From Candidatus Defluviibacillus avedoerensis (GTDB lineage Bacteria; Pseudomonadota; Gammaproteobacteria; Burkholderiales; Burkholderiaceae_C): a stretch of 64,000 bases of DNA. Shown piece by piece: positions 54,201 to 64,000 of the stretch; position 1 is the first letter of the stretch; each line of letters opens with the position of its first letter. Both the position numbers and the translations under genes were made by a program. The notes below the pieces were generated by a model. The model searched no databases. It had not been told where the DNA came from and saw only the letters and a list, made by a program, of their open reading frames with translations. Location of the stretch: the NCBI GenBank assembly GCA_016703665.1, contig JADJBS010000020.1, positions 1,046,001 to 1,110,000 on the forward strand, written 5' to 3'.

Positions 54201-54389
54201 CACCGTGGCCGCCATGGTCTCGGGGCTGGCGCCGGGGAGGTTGGCGGTGACCGAGATGGTGGGGAAGTCCACTTGGGGAAGCGGAGCTACCGGTAGCTGA
54301 AAGAAGCTTAAGGCCCCGGCCAGAACGATGCCCAGGGTTAATAAGCTGGTGGCAATAGGGCGGTGGATGAAGGGAGCGGAGAAGTTCAT
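51249..54389 (-). CDS. RND multidrug efflux permease, second subunit (MdtC-like)
   Basis: A 1046-residue HAE1-type RND pump from ATG 54389 (MNFSAPFIHRPIATSLLTLG). It has 12 membrane spans and two large periplasmic loops; the proton-relay aspartate pair lies in GFVVDDAIVVLENI near 395-408, and the SxxRPILMTT segment near 975. The ATGA overlap with the upstream RND gene and the pairing of two RND genes between an adaptor and a channel gene point to an MdtB/MdtC-type heteromeric pump. Confidence 0.92.
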   Translation of the reverse strand: MNFSAPFIHRPIATSLLTLGIVLAGALSFFQLPVAPLPQVDFPTISVTANLPGASPETMAATVATPLERALGAIAGVNEITSSSSLGNTRVTLQFDLNRDINGAARDVQAAINAARTLLPTGMPSNPQYRKVNPADAPIMILSLTSDTLSRGQMYDAASTVLAQRLAQVDGIGQVNIGGGALPAVRIALDPNKLAANGIALDDIRVAVTATNANRPKGLMDDGSRSWQITANDQARTAADYAPLIVRYRNGSTVRLMDVAEVVDSVQDVRTYGVANGNPAILLMLFKSPNANIIESVDKVNALLPHLRASIAAAIDLKVVSDRTPTIRASLREVERSLAISIGLVILVVFLFLRNARAALIPSVAVPASLAGTFAVMYLCGYTLDNLSLMALTVATGFVVDDAIVVLENITRHRERGKTPMQAALDGTREIGFTVLSISLSLIAVFIPILLMGGIVGRLFREFAVVLSSAILVSMVISLTTTPMMCARLLTAPPRTAKPPNWLARLSARAQKGMLRGYRHSLAFALRHQPLTLLTLVAVIGLNVYLYGVIEKGFFPTQDTGRVGGFIRADQSTSFQAMQQRLERFLTIVSADPAVENITGFTGGSQRNTAQMFMQLKPLSVRRESADKVIDRLRQKLASEPGARLFMYQQQDVRLGGRQANSSYQYTLQSDDLEDLRAWEPRIRVALSKLPELEDVNTDQQDRGLQTNLIMDRDALSQMGVTVRNVDTTLNNAFGQRQVGVIYNPLNQYRVVLELADEFLQGPETLRNLNVISNTGKTVPLSSVARTEIGIAPLSVNHQSGTPATTVSFDLPLGGSLSAATDAVTNAIAELGVPVSIRGTFQGTAKGFKDSLSTQPMLILAALVTIYLVLGILYESLIHPITILSTLPSAGVGALLALMLFKTEFSLIAMIGVILLIGIVKKNAIMMIDFAIAYQRRADEAGFHHSAPQAIFRAAQLRLRPILMTTAAALLGAVPLAVGHGDGAELRQPLGIAVVGGLILSQLLTLYTTPVVYVLMDRGRLRLKRLFSRRPVKMSTLSPVEVSHAL

Positions 54390-57300
54390 TCGCGAACCTC
54401 CGTCTTTGTCCACTTCTCAGCCCAGCCCGCAAACAACAAATAGATCACAGGCGTAGAAAACAGCGTCAACAGCTGACTAACAATCAGCCCCCCCACCATC
54501 GTCACCCCCAGCGGATGCCGCAATTCAGACCCAACCCCGTTTCCCAGCATCAAAGGCAACGCCCCCAGCAACGCAGCCAAAGTCGTCATCAAAATTGGCC
54601 GAAACCGCAGTAAGCAAGCCTGATAAATTGCATCGCGCGGAGACAAGCCCTGCTCGCGCTCGGCGTCCAGCGCAAAGTCGATCATCATGATCGCGTTCTT
54701 CTTGACGATGCCGATCAACAACACAATGCCAATCACCGCAATCAGCCCCAGCTCCATGCGGGCTGCCAACAAAGCCAGTAAGGCCCCCAAACCAGCAGAT
54801 GGCAAAGTAGACAGAATAGTCACCGGGTGAATCGTACTCTCGTACAGCACCCCCAGCACGATGTACATGGTCACGACCGCCGCCAGAATCAGAAGCAGCG
54901 TATTGGACAGGGATGCCTGAAACGCCAACGCAGCGCCCTGAAAACTGGTCTCGATGCTGGCGGGCATGCCGAATGCAGCCTCTTCAGCCTTGATCGCCGC
55001 CACGGCATGGCCGAGAGCGACGCCGGGGGCTGCGTTGAACGACACCGTGGCTGACGGAAACTGCGCCACATGGTTCACCACGAGGCTGGACGGCTTCTCG
55101 ATCACGCGCGCCACCGATGACAGCGGAATTTGTGCGCCTGTGGTCGCAGGCACATACAACTGCGCCAGCATTTTGGGGTTATTGCGGTAGACCGGGTCTA
55201 CCTCCAGCACCACACGGTACTGGTTGCTTTGGGTGAAGATGGTGGAGATCAAGCGCTGCCCAAAGGCGTTGTACAGCGCGTTGTCAATCGCGGCCACCGT
55301 GACGCCCAGGCGAGATGCTGCGGCTCGGTCGATGTCGATATAGGCCTGCAAACCTCCATCCTGCAAATCGCTGGACACGTCGGACAACTCGGGCAACTGC
55401 TGCAAACGGTCCACCAACAGTCCCGTCCATCTGCTCAAGGCTTCACCGTCCGGGGATGACAGCAAGAACTGGTACTGCGTCTTGGCGACGCGGTCTTCAA
55501 TGCTCAAATCCTGCACTGGCTGCATGTACAGCGCCATGCCGGGCACCTTGCTGCCCGCCGAGTCGCTCAGGCGGCGAATGACGACGCTGATGTCGCGTGA
55601 CGCTGTATCGCGGTCTGCCTTGGGTTTGAGGTTGATCAGCATGCGGCCCGCGTTGAGTGTGGCGTTGGCGCCGTCCACCCCAATGAAGGACGACAGACTT
55701 TGCACGGCAGGGTCTTGCAGAATAAATTCGGCCATGCGCTGCTGATGGTCTGCCATGGCCACGAAGGATGTGTCCTGCGGACCTTCGGTAATGGCCTGGA
55801 TCACGCCCGTGTCTTGCACTGGGAAGAAGCCCTTGGGCACGACCACATACAGCCCTGCCGTGCCCACCAGCGTGACCGCAAAAATGACCAGAGTTAAGGA
55901 CTGGCGATTCAGTACCGCCGTCAGCATGCGGCCATAGCCCGCAATGATGTTTTCAAAGAAACGGCCCGTTGCCTGATACAGCTTGCCGTGGCTGGATTCG
56001 GGCGTGTGCTTGAGCAGCCTGGCACACAGCATGGGCGTGAGCGTGAGAGAGACCACCGCCGATATCAAAATCGACACGGCCAGCGTGACCGCAAATTCGT
56101 GAAACAGCCGCCCCACCACATCGGCCATGAACAGCAGCGGGATCAGCACCGCAATCAGCGAAATGGTGAGCGAGATGATGGTGAAACCGATTTGCTTGGA
56201 GCCCTTAAGCGCAGCGGCCATGGGGCTTTCGCCCTCCTCGACGTAGCGGGCAATGTTCTCGATCATCACAATCGCGTCATCCACCACAAAGCCAGTAGAA
56301 ATGGTCAAGGCCATTAGCGTGAGGTTGTTGATGGAATAGCCCAGCAAATACATCACGCCAAAGGTGCCAACCAGCGACAGCGGCACCGCCAGCGCGGGGA
56401 TCAGCGTTGCAGAGGAGCTGCGCAAAAACACAAAGATCACCGCCACCACCAGGCAAATAGCCATCAGCAGCTCGTGTTGAACGTCGGTGACGGATGCGCG
56501 GATAGTGAGCGTTCGGTCGGTCAGCACCTGCACATCCAGGGAAGCGGGCAGCGTGGATTGGAGCTTGGGCAGCAAAGCCTTGATGCGGTCCACCGTCTCG
56601 ATCACATTGGCACCGGGCTGGCGCTGAATGTTCAGAATCACACCCGCCACCGATTGCTTGATCACATTGTCCAAACAGATGAGACCGTCCGACTGCAAGG
56701 GTGACTGCGCGGGGCATTGGCTGGCCCAGGCCGACAAGCGGTTGTTCTCGGGCGCATCGACGATGTTGGCCACTTCTTTGAGGCGCACCGGGTTGCCGTT
56801 CTTCAGGGCGATGATGAGGTTGGCGTAGTCGGCCGTGGATCGCAACTGGTCATTGGCGTCGATGGTGCTGGCACGCGCCGCGCCGTCAAAGCTGCCTTTC
56901 GCTTGGTTGACGTTGGCTGCGTTGATGGCGATGCGCACATCTTCCAGTGACAGCCCTGCCGCTGCCAGTGCCGTCGGGTTGGCCTGGATGCGCACAGCAG
57001 GGCGCTGCCCGCCAGCAATTGAAACCAAGCCCACGCCGGGCACCTGGCTGAGCTTGGGTGCCAATCGGTTTTCCACCAGGTCATGCACGCGAATGACTTG
57101 GAGTGACGGCGACGTGATTGATAGTGTCAGGATGGGTGCGTCTGCCGGGTTCACCTTGTTGTACAACGGCGGCATGGGCAGGTCGCTGGGCAGCAGGTTG
57201 GCGCCTGCGTTGATGGCTGCCTGCACTTGCTGCTCGGCCACGTCCAGCGCCACGTCTAGCGAAAACCGCAAGGTGATAACGGACGCCCCACCCGAGCTGG

Positions 57301-57547
57301 TGGAGGACATCTGCGCCAAGCCGGGCATCTGGCCGAACTGGCGCTCCAGCGGCGCGGTGACGGCGGAGGTGACCACATCCGGGCTGGCCCCCGGGTATAG
57401 CGTGGTGATCTGGATCGTGGGGTAATCGACCTCAGGCAAGGCCGAGATGGGCAGCAGGCGGTAAGCCAGCGACCCGGCGATCAGGATGGCCACCATCAAG
57501 AGCGAGGTGGCCACTGGCCGCAGGATGAATAGACGCGAGAAGTTCAT
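54386..57547 (-). CDS. RND multidrug efflux permease, first subunit (MdtB-like)
   Basis: A 1053-residue HAE1-type RND pump opening MNFSRLFILRPVATSLLMVA. The charge-relay motif is GFVVDDAIVMIENI near residues 400-413; the FRPILMTTLAALLGALPLML segment lies near 975. A short insertion with two cysteines (ASQCPAQSPLQSDGLICLDN) sits near residue 275, which is unusual for the family and could form a disulphide. It overlaps MdtC-like by four bases and follows the adaptor gene by nine. Confidence 0.92.
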   Translation of the reverse strand: MNFSRLFILRPVATSLLMVAILIAGSLAYRLLPISALPEVDYPTIQITTLYPGASPDVVTSAVTAPLERQFGQMPGLAQMSSTSSGGASVITLRFSLDVALDVAEQQVQAAINAGANLLPSDLPMPPLYNKVNPADAPILTLSITSPSLQVIRVHDLVENRLAPKLSQVPGVGLVSIAGGQRPAVRIQANPTALAAAGLSLEDVRIAINAANVNQAKGSFDGAARASTIDANDQLRSTADYANLIIALKNGNPVRLKEVANIVDAPENNRLSAWASQCPAQSPLQSDGLICLDNVIKQSVAGVILNIQRQPGANVIETVDRIKALLPKLQSTLPASLDVQVLTDRTLTIRASVTDVQHELLMAICLVVAVIFVFLRSSSATLIPALAVPLSLVGTFGVMYLLGYSINNLTLMALTISTGFVVDDAIVMIENIARYVEEGESPMAAALKGSKQIGFTIISLTISLIAVLIPLLFMADVVGRLFHEFAVTLAVSILISAVVSLTLTPMLCARLLKHTPESSHGKLYQATGRFFENIIAGYGRMLTAVLNRQSLTLVIFAVTLVGTAGLYVVVPKGFFPVQDTGVIQAITEGPQDTSFVAMADHQQRMAEFILQDPAVQSLSSFIGVDGANATLNAGRMLINLKPKADRDTASRDISVVIRRLSDSAGSKVPGMALYMQPVQDLSIEDRVAKTQYQFLLSSPDGEALSRWTGLLVDRLQQLPELSDVSSDLQDGGLQAYIDIDRAAASRLGVTVAAIDNALYNAFGQRLISTIFTQSNQYRVVLEVDPVYRNNPKMLAQLYVPATTGAQIPLSSVARVIEKPSSLVVNHVAQFPSATVSFNAAPGVALGHAVAAIKAEEAAFGMPASIETSFQGAALAFQASLSNTLLLILAAVVTMYIVLGVLYESTIHPVTILSTLPSAGLGALLALLAARMELGLIAVIGIVLLIGIVKKNAIMMIDFALDAEREQGLSPRDAIYQACLLRFRPILMTTLAALLGALPLMLGNGVGSELRHPLGVTMVGGLIVSQLLTLFSTPVIYLLFAGWAEKWTKTEVRE

Positions 57548-57556
57548 TGCGTGCGC

Positions 57557-59146
57557 CTACTCGCCGCCAACGCCACCGCCACCGCCTTCGCGCTGGCGGC
57601 GGCGCTCTTTTGCCTTTTCGATGAAGGCCGCGCGCTCGGTCGGGTTCATGGCCTTGAATTTTTCTTGCATTTCAGGCGGCATGCGGTCAAACCAGGGCGG
57701 CAGGTCGCCTGCACCCGCTGCTGGTGCGGCGGCGGGTTTGGGCTGAGCCGGGCTGGCCGCAGGTGCAGGTGCAGGCACGCCAGTGGCAGGTGCAGCGCCC
57801 ACCTCTGGCTTAGCGGCCGCGTTTGGATTAAATTTTGCTTCGTTTTTAGGAGCTGACTTTGTTACTGGGTATGACGTAACGTCTTGTTTTGCTTGCAAAT
57901 TAGTCGCACCAGCGCCCCCACGCACAGGGGGCGGTGTCACCACCTCGACCTTGGCACCTTCGCGCAGCCGGTCTGCGCCGTCGGTCACCACACGCTCACC
58001 AGCGCTCACCTCACCCTGTATGCTGACCCAGTCCCCTTCGCTGGCACCTGGGCGGACGCGGCGCATGTTAACGCTACCGTCGTCCTTCACCACATACACA
58101 AAGCTGCCCTGGGCACCGCGCTGCACCGCTGTGTTGGGCACCGCCAGCACCTGGGGCAAAGCATCTACCTGCAGCTTCACGTTGACAAACTGATTCGGGA
58201 ACAGCGCGCCCTCGCCATTGTCGAACGAGGCTTTGATCTTGATGGTGCCTGTCGTTGCATCGATCGCGTTGTCGGTGCTGACAACTTTGCCTACACCCAG
58301 CTTGTTGCGTTGGTCACGGTCCCACACCTCCACCGCCACGGGCTCTTTGCCGCGCAGCTTGCGCGCCAGTGCCCGCAGGTTGGCCTCAGGCAGCGCAAAC
58401 ACCAGGGCAATGGGCTGGGTCTGGGTGATGGTGACCAGGCCGCTCGCATCGCCCGAGCGGATGATGCTTCCCAAGTCTGCCTGCTTCAGACCCAAACGAC
58501 CGCTGATGGGGGCCACCACCTTGGTGTACGAGAGTTGCAGCTTGGCGTTGTCTACCAGGGCTTGGTCGGTCTGCACCGTACCCTGCAGCTGTTTGACCAG
58601 GGCCTCCTGCGTGTCCACCTGCTGCTTGGCAATCGAATCCTTGGCCAGCAAATCCTTGTAGCGTTCCAGGTCCAGCTGGGCGTTCTTAAGCTGCGCCTGG
58701 TCGCGCGCCAGTTGCCCCTGGGTCTGAGCCAGCGCCACCTCGTAGCTGCGCGGGTCAATTTCGGCCAGCACTTGGCCCACGCGCACCGGTTGCCCCTCAA
58801 TAAAGCGGATGGCCCGCAGTTCACCGTCAACCCGTGCGCGCACCACCGCCGTGTTCATCGCAGCCATGTTGCCAATGGCGTTCAGCATGACCCGGATGTC
58901 CATTTGCTTGGCCACCGCCACCGTCACTGGCTGCGCTCGGCTGCCCGAGCCAAAGCGGCGCGCAGGCCCCCCCGCAGCAGAGGCTGGACCGTTGGCAGCG
59001 CTGGCCGCAGGCGGTGAGCCCTCTGGGCCATTTGGCGCTGGCGTGGTCGATTTTTGCTGCCACCACCAGCTGCTGAGCGCGCCAGTGGCGGCAGCAAGTA
59101 ACAGATATGCGGTGAATGCGATACGGGCAGAGGACAGCGTGGGCAT
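57557..59146 (-). CDS. RND efflux periplasmic adaptor (MdtA-like) with a long C-terminal tail
   Basis: A 529-residue membrane fusion protein. Residues 8-30 form an N-terminal membrane anchor or uncleaved signal; a Pro/Ala linker follows, then the lipoyl/hairpin/barrel architecture (about 75-375; AVVRARVDGELRAIRFIEGQ, TKVVAPISGRLGL, SFVYVVKDDGSVNMRRV). Residues about 405-529 are an extra tail: Pro/Ala-rich spacer, then a helical segment (LPPWFDRMPPEMQEKFKAMN) and a basic, Gly-rich end (RRRQREGGGGGVGGE). First gene of the efflux operon. Usual adaptors have 380-420 residues. Confidence 0.92.
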   Translation of the reverse strand: MPTLSSARIAFTAYLLLAAATGALSSWWWQQKSTTPAPNGPEGSPPAASAANGPASAAGGPARRFGSGSRAQPVTVAVAKQMDIRVMLNAIGNMAAMNTAVVRARVDGELRAIRFIEGQPVRVGQVLAEIDPRSYEVALAQTQGQLARDQAQLKNAQLDLERYKDLLAKDSIAKQQVDTQEALVKQLQGTVQTDQALVDNAKLQLSYTKVVAPISGRLGLKQADLGSIIRSGDASGLVTITQTQPIALVFALPEANLRALARKLRGKEPVAVEVWDRDQRNKLGVGKVVSTDNAIDATTGTIKIKASFDNGEGALFPNQFVNVKLQVDALPQVLAVPNTAVQRGAQGSFVYVVKDDGSVNMRRVRPGASEGDWVSIQGEVSAGERVVTDGADRLREGAKVEVVTPPPVRGGAGATNLQAKQDVTSYPVTKSAPKNEAKFNPNAAAKPEVGAAPATGVPAPAPAASPAQPKPAAAPAAGAGDLPPWFDRMPPEMQEKFKAMNPTERAAFIEKAKERRRQREGGGGGVGGE

Positions 59147-59374
59147 AAGTCAAGGCTCAAAACATCTGGAAGTCGTACCGAATGGTAAGGCCAAGATTTC
59201 CCATACTGCTAGGTAAATGGCTGTTTTACCAAGCTTTACGCTCCGCTGTATTGACCCAGTGAATTTCTGCTCAGCTGATATCTTTGAAAGGAAACACACA
59301 TGAGTGACCTGCCCTGTGAATTTCGGACCAATTGAAGCTTGAGAGAATGGTCTCTTCTGCAAGGAGAGACGGGA

Positions 59375-59638
59375 ATGAAGCAGGGACGATTCAGTGACGA
59401 GCAGATTGTTCGGATACTGCGCGAGACCGACAAGGACAGCGTAGCGGTGGTTGCCAAGCGCCACGGCGTGAGTGATGCGAGCATCTACATCTGGCGCAAG
59501 AAGTTTGGCCAACTCGATGCCAGCGACGTAAAGCGACTCAAGACGTTGGAGGCAGAGAACTCCCGACTGAAGAAACTTCTGGTCGATCGTGACCTTGAGA
59601 TCGAGGTCATGAAGGAGATCAACGCAAAAAAATGGTGA
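59375..59638 (+). CDS. IS3-family transposase OrfA
   Basis: An 87-residue protein from ATG 59375 (MKQGRFSDEQIVRILRETDK). It has a transposase_8 helix-turn-helix at about residues 5-55 (HGVSDASIYIWRKKFGQLD) and a C-terminal leucine-zipper helix (LKTLEAENSRLKKLLVDRD). It binds the IS ends and, fused to OrfB by frameshifting, forms the active transposase. Confidence 0.93.
   Translation: MKQGRFSDEQIVRILRETDKDSVAVVAKRHGVSDASIYIWRKKFGQLDASDVKRLKTLEAENSRLKKLLVDRDLEIEVMKEINAKKW
59626..59632 (+). promoter_or_regulatory. A7 slippery site for programmed -1 frameshifting
   Basis: Seven consecutive A at the end of orfA, read as GCA AAA AAA TGG, so the tandem AAA codons can slip by -1 into the orfB frame, which is -1 relative to orfA. 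IS3-family elements use this arrangement to make the OrfAB fusion. Confidence 0.8.
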
Positions 59639-60489
59639 GCGCACAGGCCCGCCTGGAGCAGGTTCGCTGCGCGGTGCAGCGTGGACTGAGCCAGCGACGG
59701 GCGTGTGCGCTGATGGGAGCAGCGCGTTCGGGGCTGCATTACGAACTACGCATGCCCGCTAAGGACGCACCCGTGATTGAGGCCATGAGAAACCTGTCAG
59801 GCCAGCTCCCGCGCTTCGGTGCTCGGCGCATCAACATCTTTTTGGCACGCCAGGGCATGGATGTGAGCAAAGACCGCTGCAGCAGAATCTGGAGTGCTGC
59901 GGGTCTTCAGGTGCCGCCACGCAAGAAGCGCCGGCGCGGTGTTGCCAGAACCAGTCCACGGCCAATGTCGCCGCTGGGGCGAAACTGCGTGTGGTGCTAC
60001 GACTTCGTGTTTGACTCCTGTGCCAACGGGCAGCAATTAAAATGTCTGACGGTGGTGGACGAGTACACGCGTGAATGTCTGGCAATCGACGTAGCGGGTT
60101 CAATACGTTCGCGCCGAGTCATTGATGTGCTGAGCAAGCTCATTAGTGTGCACGGTGCACCGCGCTACTTGCGCAGTGACAATGGCCCTGAGTTCGTAAG
60201 CCTGGCTCTGCTGAGCTGGGCTAAAGACGGGCAATTAGAGACGGTACTGAGCGACCCAGGAAAGCCCTGGCAGAACGGAACCAATGAAAGTTTCAACGGA
60301 AAGTTTCGTGATGAATGTCTGGCGATGGAATGGTTTCGCAACCGTCTGGAAGCCAAGGTCATCATTCAGGACTGGCAGCGTCACTACAATGAAATCAGGC
60401 CCCATTCGAGTTTGAACTACCGCACACCGGCCGAGTTCATCGCGGGCTTGAAGAACAATTTATCAACCGAGACCAGAGAGTCAAGTTGA
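59632..60489 (+). CDS. IS3-family transposase OrfB (DDE integrase domain)
   Basis: A 285-residue protein overlapping orfA by seven bases. An N-terminal HTH_21 region (about 45-95) precedes the rve integrase core: D124 in WCYDFVFD, D183 in RSDNGPEF and E219 in GTNESFNGKFRDECL form the DDE triad. It ends with the usual YNEIRPHSSLNYRTPAEFI. All catalytic residues are present, so the element could be active. Confidence 0.95.
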   Translation: MVSAQARLEQVRCAVQRGLSQRRACALMGAARSGLHYELRMPAKDAPVIEAMRNLSGQLPRFGARRINIFLARQGMDVSKDRCSRIWSAAGLQVPPRKKRRRGVARTSPRPMSPLGRNCVWCYDFVFDSCANGQQLKCLTVVDEYTRECLAIDVAGSIRSRRVIDVLSKLISVHGAPRYLRSDNGPEFVSLALLSWAKDGQLETVLSDPGKPWQNGTNESFNGKFRDECLAMEWFRNRLEAKVIIQDWQRHYNEIRPHSSLNYRTPAEFIAGLKNNLSTETRESS

Positions 60490-60588
60490 GATTGGTCCGA
60501 AGAAACCCGGCAGGTCAACCCCAAACAGCGGTTGGCCATGACCGCGTAGCTCTACTTCTCAGACCTGTGCGAATTGGGGGGATTACCC

Positions 60589-60725
60589 GTGCACCGCCGC
60601 AGATTTGAAACGCTGCAACACGCCAGTCGGGTTATTGAGACTGGATTGGCTTTTACAACGAACAGAGACCACACCAGGCCTTGGGCATGCGAACACCTGC
60701 TGAGGTTTATGCTTTAGCAGTCTAG
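60589..60725 (+). pseudogene. C-terminal remnant of an IS3-family orfB
   Basis: HRRFETLQHASRVIE in one frame continues as DWIGFYNEQRPHQALGMRTP and AEVYALAV to a stop at 60725 in the next frame, after the apparent loss of one G near 60640. The YNEQRPHQALG motif is typical of the OrfB C-terminus. It belongs to the outer, interrupted element, whose right inverted repeat starts at the next base. Confidence 0.8.
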
Positions 60726-60786
60726 GCTGTGCAGAATCCGCTGGGTCAATACATATCGACGCATACTATTCACACTCACCACACGG

Positions 60787-60823
60787 AAAAACCCCGACCG
60801 CTATTTCTAACGATCGGGGTTTT
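60787..60823 (-). terminator. rRNA operon terminator
   Basis: AAAACCCCGACCG (60787-60799) pairs with CGATCGGGGTTTT (60811-60823) around a 11-base loop. On the minus strand it follows the 5S gene by about 10 bases and ends in a T tract. Confidence 0.85.
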
Positions 60824-60835
60824 CTAATAACAGTC

Positions 60836-60948
60836 TGACGATGACCTACTTTCACACGGGTAATCCGCACTATCATCGGCGCTGAGTCGTTTCACGGTCC
60901 TGTTCGGGATGGGAAGGGGTGGGACCAACTCGCTATGGTCATCAGACA
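60836..60948 (-). rRNA. rrf: 5S ribosomal RNA
   Basis: The reverse complement reads CTGATGACCATAGCGAGTTG, then CCCACCCCTTCCCATCCCGAA and ends in GAAAGTAGGTCATCGTCAG, the conserved layout of a betaproteobacterial 5S rRNA of about 113 bases. The ends are estimated to within a few bases. It lies downstream of 23S in the usual 16S-23S-5S order. Confidence 0.93.
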
Positions 60949-61095
60949 TAACTTTTTGTCATCTTGACATTGTCAAGACAACGAATTCATAGAGTCAGAT
61001 TAGCTTTTTAGAAGTTGCACTTATTGAGTGCTGGTATTTTGAATGCGTCAACTTGGCATAACTTCCTTGATGTACTTTCGTAGATCAAAGTTATA
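60949..61095 (-). other. 23S-5S spacer
   Basis: About 147 bases of spacer between the 23S 3' end and 5S. No tRNA gene or other feature is visible. Confidence 0.8.

Positions 61096-64000
<2,905 letters not shown>

Larger units (their letters stand above)
59305..60517 (+). mobile_element. Complete IS3-family insertion sequence, 1213 bases
   Basis: The terminal inverted repeats are imperfect: the left begins TGACCTGCCCTGTGAATTTC and the right, complemented, TGACCTGCCGGGTTTCTTCG, both continuing GGACCAAT with a one-base gap. Two overlapping frames (orfA, orfB) and a slippery A7 run fit the IS3 family, probably the IS407-like group. No direct target repeats flank it, so a flanking deletion may have followed insertion. 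Confidence 0.88.
59247..60753. mobile_element. Remnant of an IS3-family element interrupted by another IS
   Basis: The ends are matching inverted repeats: 59247-59275 and the complement of 60726-60753, both beginning TGTATTGACCCAG and ending CTGC(T/A)CAGC, with two substitutions inside, a third near the inner end and one indel. Inside the left end a ribosome binding site (AAAGGA) and an ATG at 59300 mark the start of orfA, cut after two codons by the inner IS at 59305. Inside the right end is the C-terminus of orfB. Only about 294 bases of the outer element remain. No target duplication is visible. Confidence 0.78.

Noticed and set aside
57884..59017. 377-codon plus-strand frame opposite the efflux adaptor
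   Set aside because: His/Gln/Leu-rich nonsense typical of antisense frames in GC-rich genes.

Overview
The window looks like a chromosomal segment of a betaproteobacterium of the order Burkholderiales, most likely the family Comamonadaceae (Rhodoferax/Polaromonas/Acidovorax-like). This rests on the gene repertoire (a LiuR-controlled leucine-degradation operon, glyQ-glyS-gmhB-plsC order, a nanopod/S-layer-like surface protein), on protein phrasing typical of that family, and on a GC-rich intergenic repeat between the carbonic anhydrase gene and ruvA that I associate with it. No species is claimed.

Layout. 1-2845: LiuR locus: start of isovaleryl-CoA dehydrogenase, a PaaI-type thioesterase, yigZ, the MerR regulator liuR and an MBL-fold hydrolase, with two palindromic LiuR-type operators. 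2850-8178 (minus strand): ygjP-like metallopeptidase, plsC, gmhB, glyS, glyQ. 8321-13815: a methyltransferase, ruvB, a periplasmic alpha-carbonic anhydrase, ruvA, a PhoH-like ATPase and ybeY. 13925-21329 (plus strand): rfbBDAC for dTDP-L-rhamnose, joined by 4-base overlaps, then a 1324-residue methyltransferase/GT2/GT4 protein. 21344-24612 (minus): O-antigen ABC exporter (wzt, wzm) and two methyltransferases. 24624-31386 (minus): two SPINDLY-type TPR O-glycosyltransferases, a decayed MNT-antitoxin remnant and a 572-residue secreted surface protein. 31573-42528 (minus): a lipoprotein and a type II secretion cluster gspE-F-G-H-I-J-K-L-M-C-D. 42621-47417: AEC transporter, Rep helicase, phospholipase A1 and a small periplasmic protein. 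47479-49859: two pseudogenes (LuxR regulator, methyltransferase). 49856-59146 (minus): an MdtABC/TolC-like efflux operon. 59247-60753: an IS3-family element nested in the remnant of another. 60787-64000: rRNA operon terminator, 5S, and a 23S gene in which about 1.09 kb appears twice in tandem.

How the parts work together. From 42528 down to 21344 the minus strand is one co-directional block of about 21 kb devoted to the cell surface: a T2SS to cross the outer membrane, an abundant-looking secreted protein with its own strong terminator, two OGT-like enzymes that could O-glycosylate it, and O-antigen export genes that meet the rhamnose operon head-on. The hypothesis I find most worth testing is that this is a combined S-layer (or nanopod) protein glycosylation and secretion locus.

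Sequence quality. At least four otherwise intact genes (glyS, wzm, a lipoprotein gene, gspG) are broken by the apparent loss of one G or C in a short run, and the 23S region carries many small indels plus an implausible duplication. These look like sequencing and assembly errors. The MNT remnant, the LuxR gene and the methyltransferase at 49035 look genuinely decayed.
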